Source of the DNA: Dolomedes plantarius
Taxonomy: Eukaryota > Arthropoda > Arachnida > Araneae > Dolomedidae
Direction of reading: 5' to 3'
NCBI GenBank assembly: GCA_907164885.2
Contig: OU015499.1
Location: 145,137,154-145,201,153 of the forward strand
DNA length: 64,000 bases
Positions 54,110 to 64,000 of this stretch are shown here, in pieces; position 1 is the stretch's first letter; each line of letters starts with the position of its first letter. The translations under genes and the position numbers were made by a program. Below the pieces are notes generated by a model. The model was not told where the DNA came from. It saw only the letters and a list, made by a program, of their open reading frames with translations, and did no database searches.

Positions 54110-55392
54110 GACTTGGAAGCAGATAACAGTGATTAATCACAGGAAACTGACTCTCGTTATTTCTCGGTGTAATGGCAACGGTATCTCTTAAACGCGTTGG
54201 TTTATGTTGCAAATTGTCTTCAACTCTCCATAATCATACTATTTAAAAGGGAATAGTGGTGCTCTTGGCGACAAAGTTTCTCTGCTTTTCGGATGGATCA
54301 CAGACTAAAATAACACTACTCAGGATGCTAGAAAAATAAACAGCCATTCAAGTAAGTTTAATTTACAGGTATTTTTGTCTATATTGTATTACAGAACTGT
54401 TTTGTTAAGATGTTGAAAATGATATTCCGTAAAGTGTAGTTAAAACCCAAAAAAGTATAACTTAAAAAAAAAAAAAATCAAGTGTACTTTGTAGGAAAAT
54501 TCTTACTCTGCTGTTATGTTTAGTTTTTATTTACAGAAAAAATTGTAGAATGGAAAATTTTTATACCTACCAAACCCTTGCATTTTAATTAAGATACCCA
54601 AGTTCGAGTACTAGCAAAAGAAAAAATCATAACTAATTAACCACATTACATAAAATTATTTTGAAAATGCACACTTATTCATTAGAAAATGAAGAATACA
54701 GATACAATATATAAAAGCCATTTTTTTTTCAATATTACCTCAGTACCCAGTACTGAAGGGTTTTCTGTTGCCCCATAAAAATTTTGTGCTGGGGCAAATG
54801 AGAACAGCGAAATTTACCAGAAAAAGAAACAAAAATGAAAGAAAATCAACTGATTTTGTGTGGCCTGTTCTCAATGATTGTTTTAATGTACTAGATGATG
54901 ACTTATTAGTGTTCCTGGAAGAGCTGAGGCCTGGAAAGCATGGTGAACTAATTGTTTTCTGTGTCTCTTTGGTCCTACACTATTTAGTATGTCCTAGGCA
55001 AAGAAAAAAACTTCATGTAGTATAGAACATGAACTACATTGGTACAGCGAATTTAAGTAGTAAGCTATTGAAAAAGATTTTGTTTTGTTTTGAACTTTTC
55101 ATATAAGTTTTCATTTGTTGTACTATTCAGTTAACTAAAGAAACAAAACATTCAAGTAAGGTAGGAGATGTAATAAATAGTAAATTCAACTAATAGGCTA
55201 TAGAAAAAAAAGAATTTTTTGTTTTGAACTTTCAATATACATTGTTGCTCTAAAACAAATATATACAAATATATATTTTTTGTTATTATTTGGCCATTCC
55301 TGACACTGCTGACTTGAACAACAAATATCTTCACAATGAATGAATCTAAAAAAGAAAACAGCCTTTTGTTCAGTATGAAATATCTATTCTTT
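54110..55392. other. Duplicated AT-rich DNA, one short frame
   Basis: The 85-codon frame at 54768-55025 contains FVWPVLNDCFNVLDDDLLVF and LEELRPGKHGELIV. The equivalent in copy 1 is partly preserved. No family is recognised. Confidence 0.35.
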
Positions 55393-55688
55393 CGACTCAA
55401 TCCCAATATACAGTACCCCAGCTCCTTTATTTTTTGTCCATGTTTTTTAGATTTTTGACAAGTTGACGATAAAATGCCAAATGTGGTTTGTGTTTGTTAA
55501 ATACTTTTAAGTTAACCATTTATTGCTTCCGATTTGAATAATTAGCAGCCAATCAGAGCTTGTGATTTACTTGTAGACGAGTTTATTCTGGATTTTATAT
55601 ACCGTGCTTGTTTTAAAAAAATTAAACCGTTTAATGTTCTTTTTGGAATTGCAGTTCCACAGCTCGGACGTACTTTTATTTACGAAGT

Positions 55689-55922
55689 ATGGCTTCTAAT
55701 GGGAGGGTTGATTTGGAATTTTTTCAGGATTTACAAAATGTAGGTAAGAGAACTATTGTAGATTATTGTATGTATGTTGGGTTAATAGCTAATATTTCTT
55801 GTTGTCCTAATTGTCTTAATTGTAATTCGCAAAAGACTATAACTGAGAGGAGAGATCTGAACATTGCGCTAAAAGATCCATTAGATGTGGTTCCCAGTTC
55901 GAAGAGAGTAAATTGTATTTAA
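55689..55922 (+). pseudogene. Merlin/ISXO2-like transposase, N-terminal fragment
   Basis: The ATG at 55689 gives 77 codons: MASNGRVDLEFFQDLQNVGK, RTIVDYCMYVGLIANISCCP and NCLNCNSQKT. Merlin transposases start with a similar block, hydrophobic GLI-like residues followed by C-x2-C pairs, before the DDE core. No core (DDE) follows in any frame, so the element is non-autonomous or a second exon has been lost. The assignment rests on a short match and is tentative. Confidence 0.4.
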
Positions 55923-56568
55923 TTACGGTTTTAAAATTAACTTATTTATGGGTAAATAAACGCCATGTTCTTGGATTACAGACGAATTGGGGGTATCTAA
56001 AAACACCGAAAAGCAACAAAATGTAAAATAAGCTAAACCGAAAGTTAATATCTGGAATACCACCTTTTCTTGGTTTTATCATCTTACAAGAACTTACTAA
56101 AAAAAAAAAAAAACACTTACCGGTTATAAAGTTAAATTAATTTAGCCGGGCATCGCTCTCAATGGCCCTTATTTTTTAAAATTTTAACATGAAATAATAT
56201 AAATGACAACATGCAGAACTTTCATTTTTTATTTTCTGATATATTTAACCAAGATGTATTTTATATTTATTTAAATGAATTATTTGCAATATGCTGACTT
56301 TTTTTAACTGGGAGGTTGGGGGGGGGGGGGGGACCGAACAAACTTCTCATTATTTTTCAGCTTTTATTTTTTGTATTTGTGTGTTTCTGTGCTTTTCTGT
56401 GGTTGTACAGTTTAAGAAATGCGTATTTTTGGGACTTTCCGGACTTTCCTGTTCCAAAAACATGCGTTCTGCTTGGGTGACAAAAAAATAATCAAGTGCC
56501 CTGGATAATTTTTCAATGAAAGTTCTGCATGTTGTCATATATATTATTTCATGTTTCCCTCTGTGATG

Positions 56569-56637
56569 GAACCGCCATCTTGGTAACATTTGCCATCGCC
56601 AACTTGGCGATGAGAGGCATACCCAAGATGGCGGTTC
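56569..56637. repeat. Nested palindrome with paired AAGATGGCGG motifs
   Basis: GAACCGCCATCTTGG (56569-56583) and its exact inverted copy (56623-56637) enclose a second hairpin (CATCGCCA / TGGCGATG, 56594-56612). AAGATGGCGG is the core of YY1/Pho binding sites, here in both orientations. It lies about 45 bp from the right end of the Merlin-like element. Confidence 0.75.
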
Positions 56638-56769
56638 AATCGCAGTGAAATACATAGGGGTAATGTATATTGGGAATTAACCTATTCTTTCCCTTGCCCT
56701 ACTTATTTTGCTATAAGCAACTATTATTTATTGGGACCCGTGTTCTGACTTGCAATTGTAAAAAAATGT

Positions 56770-58880
56770 CACTTGAATGTAGAAAAAAAAAAAAAAGCCT
56801 TTAGTTCAGTATTAAATATCTATTCTTTCCCTTGCCCCATTTATTTTGCTATAAGCAACTGTGATTTATTGGACCCGTGTTCTCACCTGCCCCAAGTGCA
56901 GAGGCAAGTCAGATTGCAAAACACAAAATCATTAAATATTATTGGCAAAAAATGTTGTGAATAGATTAAAAAAAACTATAAATGTAGAACATAACAAAAA
57001 GTATGTATGGGAATTTCCATACAAATACAACTTGTTAAAATTTTATTTAGATACAAAGTGGAACTGTATGATTTTGCATTCTCACTTACCCTATTACACC
57101 CTATATGATTTCTACATTTATACTATTTTTGTATTTATTTAATTTTTTTTGTGAGTGCATTTTAATTCTAATATAATTTGTATAACTATTAAACTGTTAA
57201 AAACTTTATGTTCAGGGATGGTTTGTTGTTTACAGCAAATAAGTAGATTAATACTTTTTAGTCAATTTTGGCATGCTATTAAAATATACACTCCATGTTT
57301 CAAAAGATTGCTAAAAGTTGCCAATCTGGTAATTTGATTTGCAGTTGTTATCCTAAATTTATAAGTATGTTAAACAAGTCAGACATAATGTATTTAGCAA
57401 CTTTGCTGGTTATGAGTTGTACAAATGATTTTGAACTGTTATTAATTGTGGTAAAAGATAAAATATACGGGGAAGATTTCCATATCTGTGCCATTCAGCT
57501 AAAAGGTGTCAAGCTCCACCAAGGGTAGTTCTCCTAATGAAAAATTGAGGAAAATGTCATTTTTCACTGTTTTAAAACTTTTTACCTGACAATCAACACT
57601 TTGTATGAAAATTCAACAATAAGTAGCTAATAATGAACCTCATTATGTATTAAGAAATATTGAATATAGCTTTTATCAGGAATAAATAATTAAAACAGTT
57701 AAAATATTTGCAAAGTGTCCAAAATATATCAATCGGTTATAGAAAATGTTAGATATACAATGCATTGATTACAATATATTCAAAATATAAGAATTTTATT
57801 TAGTTTTAAAAATTATAAAAACTAAAAAATAAACATGTAAATACTTCAAGAAAAAGATACATAAAAATACAAAAATAGTGGAAAAATAAATGTAGTACAT
57901 AAAATTTAAAGTTTGTAGCAAGATAATTTCAATGTATATAGAAGAATGAAAAATAAACAATGACAATAGTATTACTAGTAATTGTTTAGAAGAAAAATTT
58001 AAATTTAAAATATTTATTTACAAAGTATAAAAATCAGTTTATAAAACTAAGATCAAAATTAAAATATTTTAAGAAAGGGTACAAAATTAACTAAAAACAA
58101 AAGCGTATTCAATTTAAGAAACTATCATTTATGTGCATTAAATTTTTTAAAATTGGAATAAAATCCATATACACTGTTAATTTCATGTGAACAATTTAGA
58201 TACAACTAATTAAATGATTAAATTTTTCATGTGAATGATGAGCTGGCACTAAACTTAGGGAGGTTTTACAGCTTAGTACCATAAGCAGCAATCTGCAGTT
58301 TAGCCACTGCTTTCTCACATCATTCTTCTATCAGAGCACTTTTTATTTAGAATTATATTTTAAATGATTTTTTTTAAAGTTATTTCTTTCTGTATTCCTT
58401 CAGTGTTAAAATTTTTCTTGATAAGATTTAGTAAATGACTTTCAATATAGTCTTTCATTAAAACTAACCGTGCCCAAAACATGGAAATTTTAGGTGATAA
58501 GTTTTCATTTTGCATGAGGGATGTATACATGAACATTCTGTACAAGTTCTCTATGAAAACTGTTTGAAAAAATGTTCTGATTAGAAGTCAATCATTTGCC
58601 AATTTTTTTCTTTCCTTTGCAGTCATATATATAACTTTGCATTTCATATTAAACTTTCTTACTCACTACCTTTTTTCTTGACAGTTAGTTTACATATAAC
58701 TTTGTTTTAAATGCAATTTATAGAACCATGATAATTAAGAATTTTAAGATTTTATATGAAGTGTACATTTTAATATTTAAATATTTGGAAATTTCTACAT
58801 CTACTTAATATATTAAAGTAACAATATATCAGTTAATTGCTTTGCACAGAAAAATTTGGCATCCGAGTTCTTGTCATTCA
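56770..58880. other. Duplicated AT-rich DNA
   Basis: Counterpart of 15500-17842. No gene is recognised apart from the short conserved reading at 57295-57528 described for copy 1. Confidence 0.4.
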
Positions 58881-59128
58881 GGCCTTTGATCATGGCAGTG
58901 TTAGTCCTTGTGAGGCCAAATTTCAGAAATTTCGGTGGGGTCCTTCAAAATTCTGATATAGGTACATTAAATGATAAACATTTAATGTGAAGCATAAAAG
59001 ACAAAAATTTTGAGGGTAGGGGTCATATTGCCTTTTTTATGTACATTTATCAGAGAAGAATAACTAAAAAGTAAGTAGACTACATATATTTTATTTACAG
59101 AACAAAATTGTTTACTTATAAATTTTTG

Positions 59129-60250
59129 CTAGTTTTTTTTTATTTTTATTTTTTTTATCAACAACAAGATCATTTCTAAAATTTGAAATTTTAATTTCCT
59201 TGTTTCTAAAGGCTCCATAGACACGATTGCAAGACAGTTGAATCTCTTCTGCGATATTGTTGAGCTATGGTATGTTTTAAATAATTTTAAGCTGGAAAAG
59301 CTTCTTTTTTCCAATGTTACAGTTACATGAATTGTTGAAAATATCCTTAAGGATATAAAAGCATTTGAAAAGCCAGTAGCTGTTATTTATAGCATTTGTA
59401 GAATTTTTATAGGGTTTCCAAAACAATAGGTTTTAATACTTACATTTCTTTGACCAGCATATAGCTGTCTTGGTCTACATCTTTTATAGCTTTCATCTGA
59501 TCATTCTTCTGAATTCTTTTTACATTTGTCAGGACAATTTCTAGTACCAATGCTTGTTCCTGATGTTCATTCTGTGGAATCATCTCGAATTAACTTATCT
59601 AGCTTTATACAATATTTGTAAAAAACAGTGCACTTCAAACATTTTTTTCCAGTTACTTATTGGTTCATACTCATAGTTATATCCTTTTACATTTTTGTAA
59701 ATGTGTCTCCCGAAATTCTGGAGTGACTTCTAAATCAGTCGCAAGTTCTGTGGCTCCGACTAATACTTGTTTGAAATCAGATTGCCTATATTTTGTCAGA
59801 CATTCTAGACGGTTTTTAAATGATGGCAGTACTTCCTTTCACACAATTTAAATTTTTCTTCATGTGGGGCTCTGTACTAACACAGGACCTAATTGCTTCC
59901 AATAAATCCAGTTATATTAAAGCAAGCCCTGCCTTTCATAAATAATTCTTTATATATTTTCTATCCTTTTATGCATAGTATTCCTAAGGTTGTCTTAGGA
60001 TTATTCATATTATTTTAATTCTGTTGTGAACTGTATATATTTTATCTACCTATATTTTGTCAATTTTATATATTTTGTAACTGCCTATATTTTGTCAGGC
60101 ATTCTAGAATTCTAATTGCTCGCAGTACTTCCTTTCAGACAATTTAAATTTATCTTCATGTGGGGCTATGTGCTAGTACAGGGCCCAATTGCTTCCAATA
60201 CATCCAATTGTTTTAAAGCAAGCCTTGCCTTTCATAATTAGTTCTTTACA
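59129..60250 (-). pseudogene. hAT (ZMYM1-like) transposase remnant, copy 2
   Basis: On the minus strand 59314..59129 reads KRSFSSLKLFKTYHSSTISQ and FNCLAIVSMEP, the same dimerisation block as in copy 1. The upstream block near 59810-59690 corresponds to copy 1's KYRHSDLEQ segment. No solo LTR interrupts it here (empty site at about 59430). Part of the upstream segment is duplicated in tandem (59825 and 60121). Confidence 0.6.
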
Positions 60251-61312
60251 TATTTTCTATCCTTTTATGCATAGTATTCCCAAGATTGTCATTATTATTC
60301 ATATCATTTTAATTCTGTGATGAACTATGGGGAGTTTGGATTCAAAGACTTTTTAAAATTTTATGACAAGAACCTTGACTAGTATCCAAAATTTGTTAGT
60401 TTGATATGGACAGGTAAATCTTATGTTTCACATTGCATTCTATATCATTGAATCATCATTTGGAAGTTAAGTTTCAGTAGTTATTTAGCTCTATTAAACC
60501 CTTCAACTATTTAAAGGAATTTTTCAGTAACTTTCAAAATTTGCGAGTCTTTTTTCACAAGAGAATCTCTGAGGTGGACTGTTAACTTTCTACAAGAAAA
60601 AGCAACAAATTTATAGCCTGAAAAAAAACATTATTGAATAACCTCCTCATTTCTCATTTTATTACTTTTATATCTGATCTATTTATAAGTGATGATTTTG
60701 TTGAGAAACGTAAAAGTGGCTCTGCATTTTATCCAATCACAAATATTATATATTGTAACTCTCTACCTCAAGAAATGGGTTGTTATATAATAAAAGTTCT
60801 AAATGCTCCTAATCCAAAACCTATACTCCAGATATCTTAAGTTTCCTGATTTTTTACCTTCTGGTATAAGCTCAACAATCAGTTATTTTTAACTGCCTTA
60901 TACCAGCGTGTAAATATTTGATACTCCAATGATATTTTTATAAAAGAATTTTTTCATACAATTTATTTTGAGAGTAACAATCACTCGTTTCTTAGGCAAT
61001 ATTTTTTCTTTTTGTCACATTTGCTGGAAATAAAGACAATAAATGTTGGGTAGTATCCTCACCTGAGCATACGTGTACAAAATATAGAAAAATAACTTAT
61101 TTTTATTCCTGTCATGTGTATTACTTCTAATTATTTTAATTTATTATGATATATAATGTGTGAAATTTCCTTAATTTGGATGGAGATGGGAAAGGAAAAA
61201 TATTTTATGGTCTTTTTACAAATTACTTCCAATAACATTTTTGTGTATGAACTAAACAGTTTTAATTTCATGTAGGTTATTTTATGTGACTGCAGATTTT
61301 GTTTTTAATTTA

Positions 61313-62262
61313 CTTAACCCTAAGATGGCGTTACTTTGTGACAGATTTCAAGTTTTTTCCTGTGTCAGCCGATCAGTTTTAAAATCAGCCTAAAACGAAC
61401 AATTGGAAATCATTGGTACATCCTTTCCTTACGTAGTAATGCATTGCTCTAACGTAGTAATGCATTGCTTAAAATGTATCCTAAAGTTTTCCCGCCGAGT
61501 GGGGCTTTGTGACATCTGTGTTTTCGCCTTGAAATCCAAGCAGAAAAACTACTTGACACAAAGTTAGGCAGTAAAACGATTATTATAAGCTTGATACACA
61601 ATTATACGTACTTATTACAAATATTGGATAGATTTATCTATATCTTTGACATCAAAGAGACCTCGGTTGCCCAGGGCAGCTATCAGTACTTTGAGTAGAT
61701 GAGGAAATTCGTCTTTTGGCACATTCTGCTCCTTCGGGTAGTTTTTTTCCAGATAGTCAATACTTCTTTCTCTCCAGTGGTATTTTAGAGGACGGAAAAA
61801 TGCAACTTCGAGCGGCTTGAGAAGGTGGGTCGACTTTGTGGGTTATTTTGTAACAGTGTCAATGTGTCACAATGTAAACCCGTTACCTCTCGATATTTAG
61901 GTTATGTTCTCATATCCCTCGAAAATATCACTACACAAAAGTTATATTGCTGTACAATCTCACCAACATATTGACAATAAAAAAATAATTACCTGTGGTA
62001 TTTGTTTGTATAAGGTGTTAACCTTCAGCACACAAAGTTTCCGAAGTTTGAGTTAATAGCTAGATAACAGGTTTGAACAATACATTGCCCAGTGAAGACA
62101 AATGGCGCGCAGAAGCTTTGGACACTGGTCACTGAGTGTCTCTGTATGTCTGACAAGCTGTTGGGGGTGTTCTTAGTCTATCCGGTATCACGGGCGCGGC
62201 GCAAGATCCAAAATAGGAAAAAATTACTGTGTCATAAAGTAACCCCTTCGTACGGTACTTTT
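61313..62262 (-). mobile_element. Pogo-like (psq-type DDE) element fragment, only in copy 2
   Basis: Copy 1 reads from TTTGCTTA straight to ACTTTTAAAAG (about 20920-20942), whereas here ~950 bp intervene. The ends share GTTACTTTGTGACA-like sequence (left GTTACTTTGTGACAG, right inverted GTTACTTTATGACACAG). The exact tips and target duplication are unclear. A transposase C-terminus is encoded on the minus strand. Confidence 0.6.
61615..61845 (-). pseudogene. Pogo-like DDE transposase, C-terminal fragment
   Basis: On the minus strand it reads STHLLKPLEVAFFRPLKYHW, RERSIDYLEKNYPKEQNVPK and DEFPHLLKVLIAALGNRGLF, ending SIQYL and a stop at 61615. Psq-type pogo transposases have the run THLLQPLDVxxFxPLKxxWR around the third catalytic acid. 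Here Q is K and D is E, which keeps an acidic residue. The N-terminal DNA-binding and core parts are missing. Confidence 0.65.
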
Positions 62263-62425
62263 ATAACATTTAATTCGTGTGAGAATTATTGTTCTGTATA
62301 CTATGCATATATGTTTCTTAAAACTCTTTTTTGTTAAATATGGTATTAAACTTTTGCTGTTACCCGAAGTACATACATTTATGACTGCAGAATAAAATAT
62401 TTCATACTCTATCATGAAATATATA

Positions 62426-63730
62426 CAGGGTGGCTAATAAATACTGTGACAAATATCGAATCATTTAATTACAAACAGATGAAATAGAAAATGGAAAATA
62501 CAACAATATTATGAACATTATACATGAAAGTTTACCATGAAATAATTTTACTCGAATCGACCACCATCTTTATCGATTACTAAAGATAATCTCTTACGCC
62601 ACTGTCCTATTGCGGCACGAATCATTTTATGAGGTAATTTGTCCCATTCACTCCGTATGGAAGCTTTGAGGGAGTCCAAACTTCTGTGCTGCTTAGCATT
62701 TACTTTAGACTCTAAAATCCCCCAAATGCAATAGTCTAAAGGATTTAGATCTGGTGAAGAAAGTGGCCAATCTTCTTGCTTGATAATCTTCGGGCAATTG
62801 GCATGGAGCCATTCCTGTGTTGTTTTGGATCGGTGGGACGGTGCAGAATCTTGCTGAAATATCCAATTCTTTTTGGGATACAATCTGTTAGCATGTGGTA
62901 ATAAACGTGTAGCCAATACTTCCTGTTTGTAATATTCAGCATTGATTTTTACCCCTTTATCGATGAATTTCAGAGGCAGTTTTCCATTGTGTGACACTGC
63001 AGCCCAAACCATAACAGAATTCTTGTTCTGAAAGCGTTTAACAGTTCGAAGATTTTCAGGTATATCCTCGAAGGTTGCTGAATATACAACATCATTTTTA
63101 GCATTATAACTTTGTTCTGTACAAAACAGCTTCTCATCAGAGAAAATTATTTTTTCAATACTTTTGCTACCGTGCCGGTTCAGCAATTTCTTACATCTTT
63201 GTAACCTTTTTGCTATTTGTGCAGTAGTCAAACCTTGAACTTTTCTTTTGCGATAAGAGCGAAAACCCAGGTCTTCATTTATGATAAGTTGCATAGTTCT
63301 GCAACTGATATTCTCTTCTGCAGCCATTTTATTTGCAGAACGTTGTGGATTTCTTCGTATCTTTTCACGAATTCTTTTGATACGTTCTTTTGTACGAACA
63401 GTGCGTGGACGACCGGACCTTGGTCGATCTTTACAGCTATTGGTATCCAATAATCGATTTATAGTCCTATATATAAACGTCCTATTAAAACCAAGGCATT
63501 TTAATTGCTTAAATATTTTACCTGCAGAAAATCCGCGATCAAAAAGCTGTTTAACCATTAACCTTTTGGCTTCCATCTTTAAAAATATTCTACATGTTTT
63601 ACTTTAAACAAAAATCGTCTGCGTTTACAAAAAGTTGCCAATCACACAAATAGATAGATAAATTGTTTTTCCAAACGATTAAAATTAACTCTTATTTTTT
63701 GGAGTGTTACAGTATTTATTAGCCACCCTG
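62426..63730 (-). mobile_element. Intact-looking mariner element, DD37D (maT-type), only in copy 2
   Basis: The two ends share 22 identical inverted bases, beginning CAGGGTGGCTAATAAATACT. TA lies at 62424-62425 and 63731-63732. 1305 bp in total, about the usual mariner size, with one uninterrupted transposase frame on the minus strand. Copy 1 of the segmental duplication lacks it (about 23279-23300). Confidence 0.95.
62548..63576 (-). CDS. Mariner DD37D transposase, full length, 342 residues
   Basis: The ATG is at 63576, about 150 bp inside the right TIR; stop at 62548. Residues 1-50 form the first HTH (VKQLFDRGFSAGKIFKQL), GRPR stands at 55-58, and a second HTH lies around 65-115 (RRNPQRSANKMAAEENI). 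The catalytic residues are Asp147 (IIFSDEKLF), Asp243 (FQQDSAPSH) and Asp281 (SSPDLNPLDYCIW). The last two are separated by 37 residues, the DD37D (maT) signature. Length fits the family (about 340-350). The enzyme cuts and pastes the element at TA sites in the nucleus. With no stop or frameshift and perfect TIRs it could be active; that is inferred from sequence only. Confidence 0.95.
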   Translation of the reverse strand: MEAKRLMVKQLFDRGFSAGKIFKQLKCLGFNRTFIYRTINRLLDTNSCKDRPRSGRPRTVRTKERIKRIREKIRRNPQRSANKMAAEENISCRTMQLIINEDLGFRSYRKRKVQGLTTAQIAKRLQRCKKLLNRHGSKSIEKIIFSDEKLFCTEQSYNAKNDVVYSATFEDIPENLRTVKRFQNKNSVMVWAAVSHNGKLPLKFIDKGVKINAEYYKQEVLATRLLPHANRLYPKKNWIFQQDSAPSHRSKTTQEWLHANCPKIIKQEDWPLSSPDLNPLDYCIWGILESKVNAKQHRSLDSLKASIRSEWDKLPHKMIRAAIGQWRKRLSLVIDKDGGRFE

Positions 63731-64000
63731 TATATATCGACAATTGCTTTTCTATCTCATTGTTAATGAAGTGGTAGGTGTGATTTTCTCTAACCAAAAA
63801 GTGTTGTAATAGGTATAGCTTAATATTCTTTATTTCCTGTAGCACTGAACTGTATTGTAGAGTTTTGACGAAAAGAATTCCAGTCTATGTGGATATCTTA
63901 AAATCATTTTACTTGATACACAGAATGAAAAATGTTATGAGATTACCTTATCCTGTAAAAACAAAATGTTTTCCCAATATTCTCTGAATCACACAATTGT

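Larger units (their letters stand above)
55393..56681 (+). mobile_element. Merlin-like element with 9-10 bp target duplication
   Basis: CTATTCTTT lies at 55384-55392 and 56682-56690, and copy 1 has the site once at 15497-15505. The subterminal inverted repeats are CCCAATATACAGTACCCC (left) and, inverted, CCCAATATACATTACCCC (right). Outside these, the last 8-10 bases of the two ends match poorly. A short frame resembles the N-terminus of Merlin (ISXO2-like) transposases, and an 8-9 bp duplication fits Merlin. Confidence 0.6.
54105..64000. repeat. Segmental duplication, copy 2 (continues past the window)
   Basis: Direct repeat of 13190..23580. Copy-specific insertions are 55393..56681, 61313..62262 and 62426..63730. 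It also has two small local duplications: the block CTATTCTTTCCCTTGCCC...CCCGTGTTCT appears at 56682 and again at 56820; the block CAGTACTTCCTTTCA...GCCTTTCATAA appears at 59825 and again at 60121. Confidence 0.9.

Noticed and set aside
54768..55025. 85-codon frame with LNDCFNVLDDDLLVF, partly shared with copy 1
   Set aside because: It shares a reading with copy 1 only because the DNA is duplicated; no family or splice context supports a gene.

Overview
This is AT-rich, intron-bearing eukaryotic DNA with no operons or bacterial signals. It is almost entirely transposable-element debris. The mix points to an arthropod, most likely a chelicerate such as a spider (inference from families; no species-specific marker is visible). 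The families seen are Tc1 and mariner elements (DD34E, DD37D, DD41D), Tigger/pogo, PIF/Harbinger, several hAT lineages, a Helitron-like element, LINE ORF1 with a PRE_C2HC domain, BEL/Pao remnants, and a C2H2 zinc-finger array with TGEKPF linkers. No host gene with a full, unbroken structure is visible. The two long open frames are a 342-residue mariner transposase (62548..63576, minus) and a 393-residue, 14-finger C2H2 frame (28933..30114, plus).

Layout. 0-5 kb: a BED-finger hAT remnant split by a Tigger element; an unclassified 1.9-kb TIR element carrying a nested hAT MITE and a pogo-like MITE; a Helitron-like element. 5-13 kb: gene-poor DNA, a pair of Harbinger-type foldback MITEs, a LINE ORF1 broken by a hAT MITE and by about 3 kb of inserted DNA that includes a 554-bp tandem repeat. 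13.2-23.6 kb: copy 1 of a large direct segmental duplication. 25.2-26.5 kb: a DD41D mariner. 26.9-31 kb: an inverted pair of diverged zinc-finger exons, then the zinc-finger array. 32-36.1 kb: three Tc1-like elements separated by TA/CA microsatellites. 36.1-51.1 kb: a hAT remnant, a three-exon Harbinger element, and a tandem duplication that copied the 3' part of that element plus its right flank. 52.2-54.0 kb: a large inverted repeat with a tRNA-like sequence between its arms. 54.1 kb to the end: copy 2 of the segmental duplication.

The most informative structure is the two duplications. Each pair of copies works as a filled site beside an empty site, so six young insertions can be bounded exactly: unknown TIR element, solo LTR and hAT in copy 1; Merlin-like, pogo-like and DD37D mariner in copy 2. 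A 2045-bp Tigger is likewise present only in unit 1 of the tandem duplication. After removing the insertions both segmental copies come to about 6.3 kb. The order of events can be read from this: the segmental duplication is old (many differences per line), the tandem duplication is recent (0-2 differences in most 60-base lines), and the Tigger and the intact mariner came later still.
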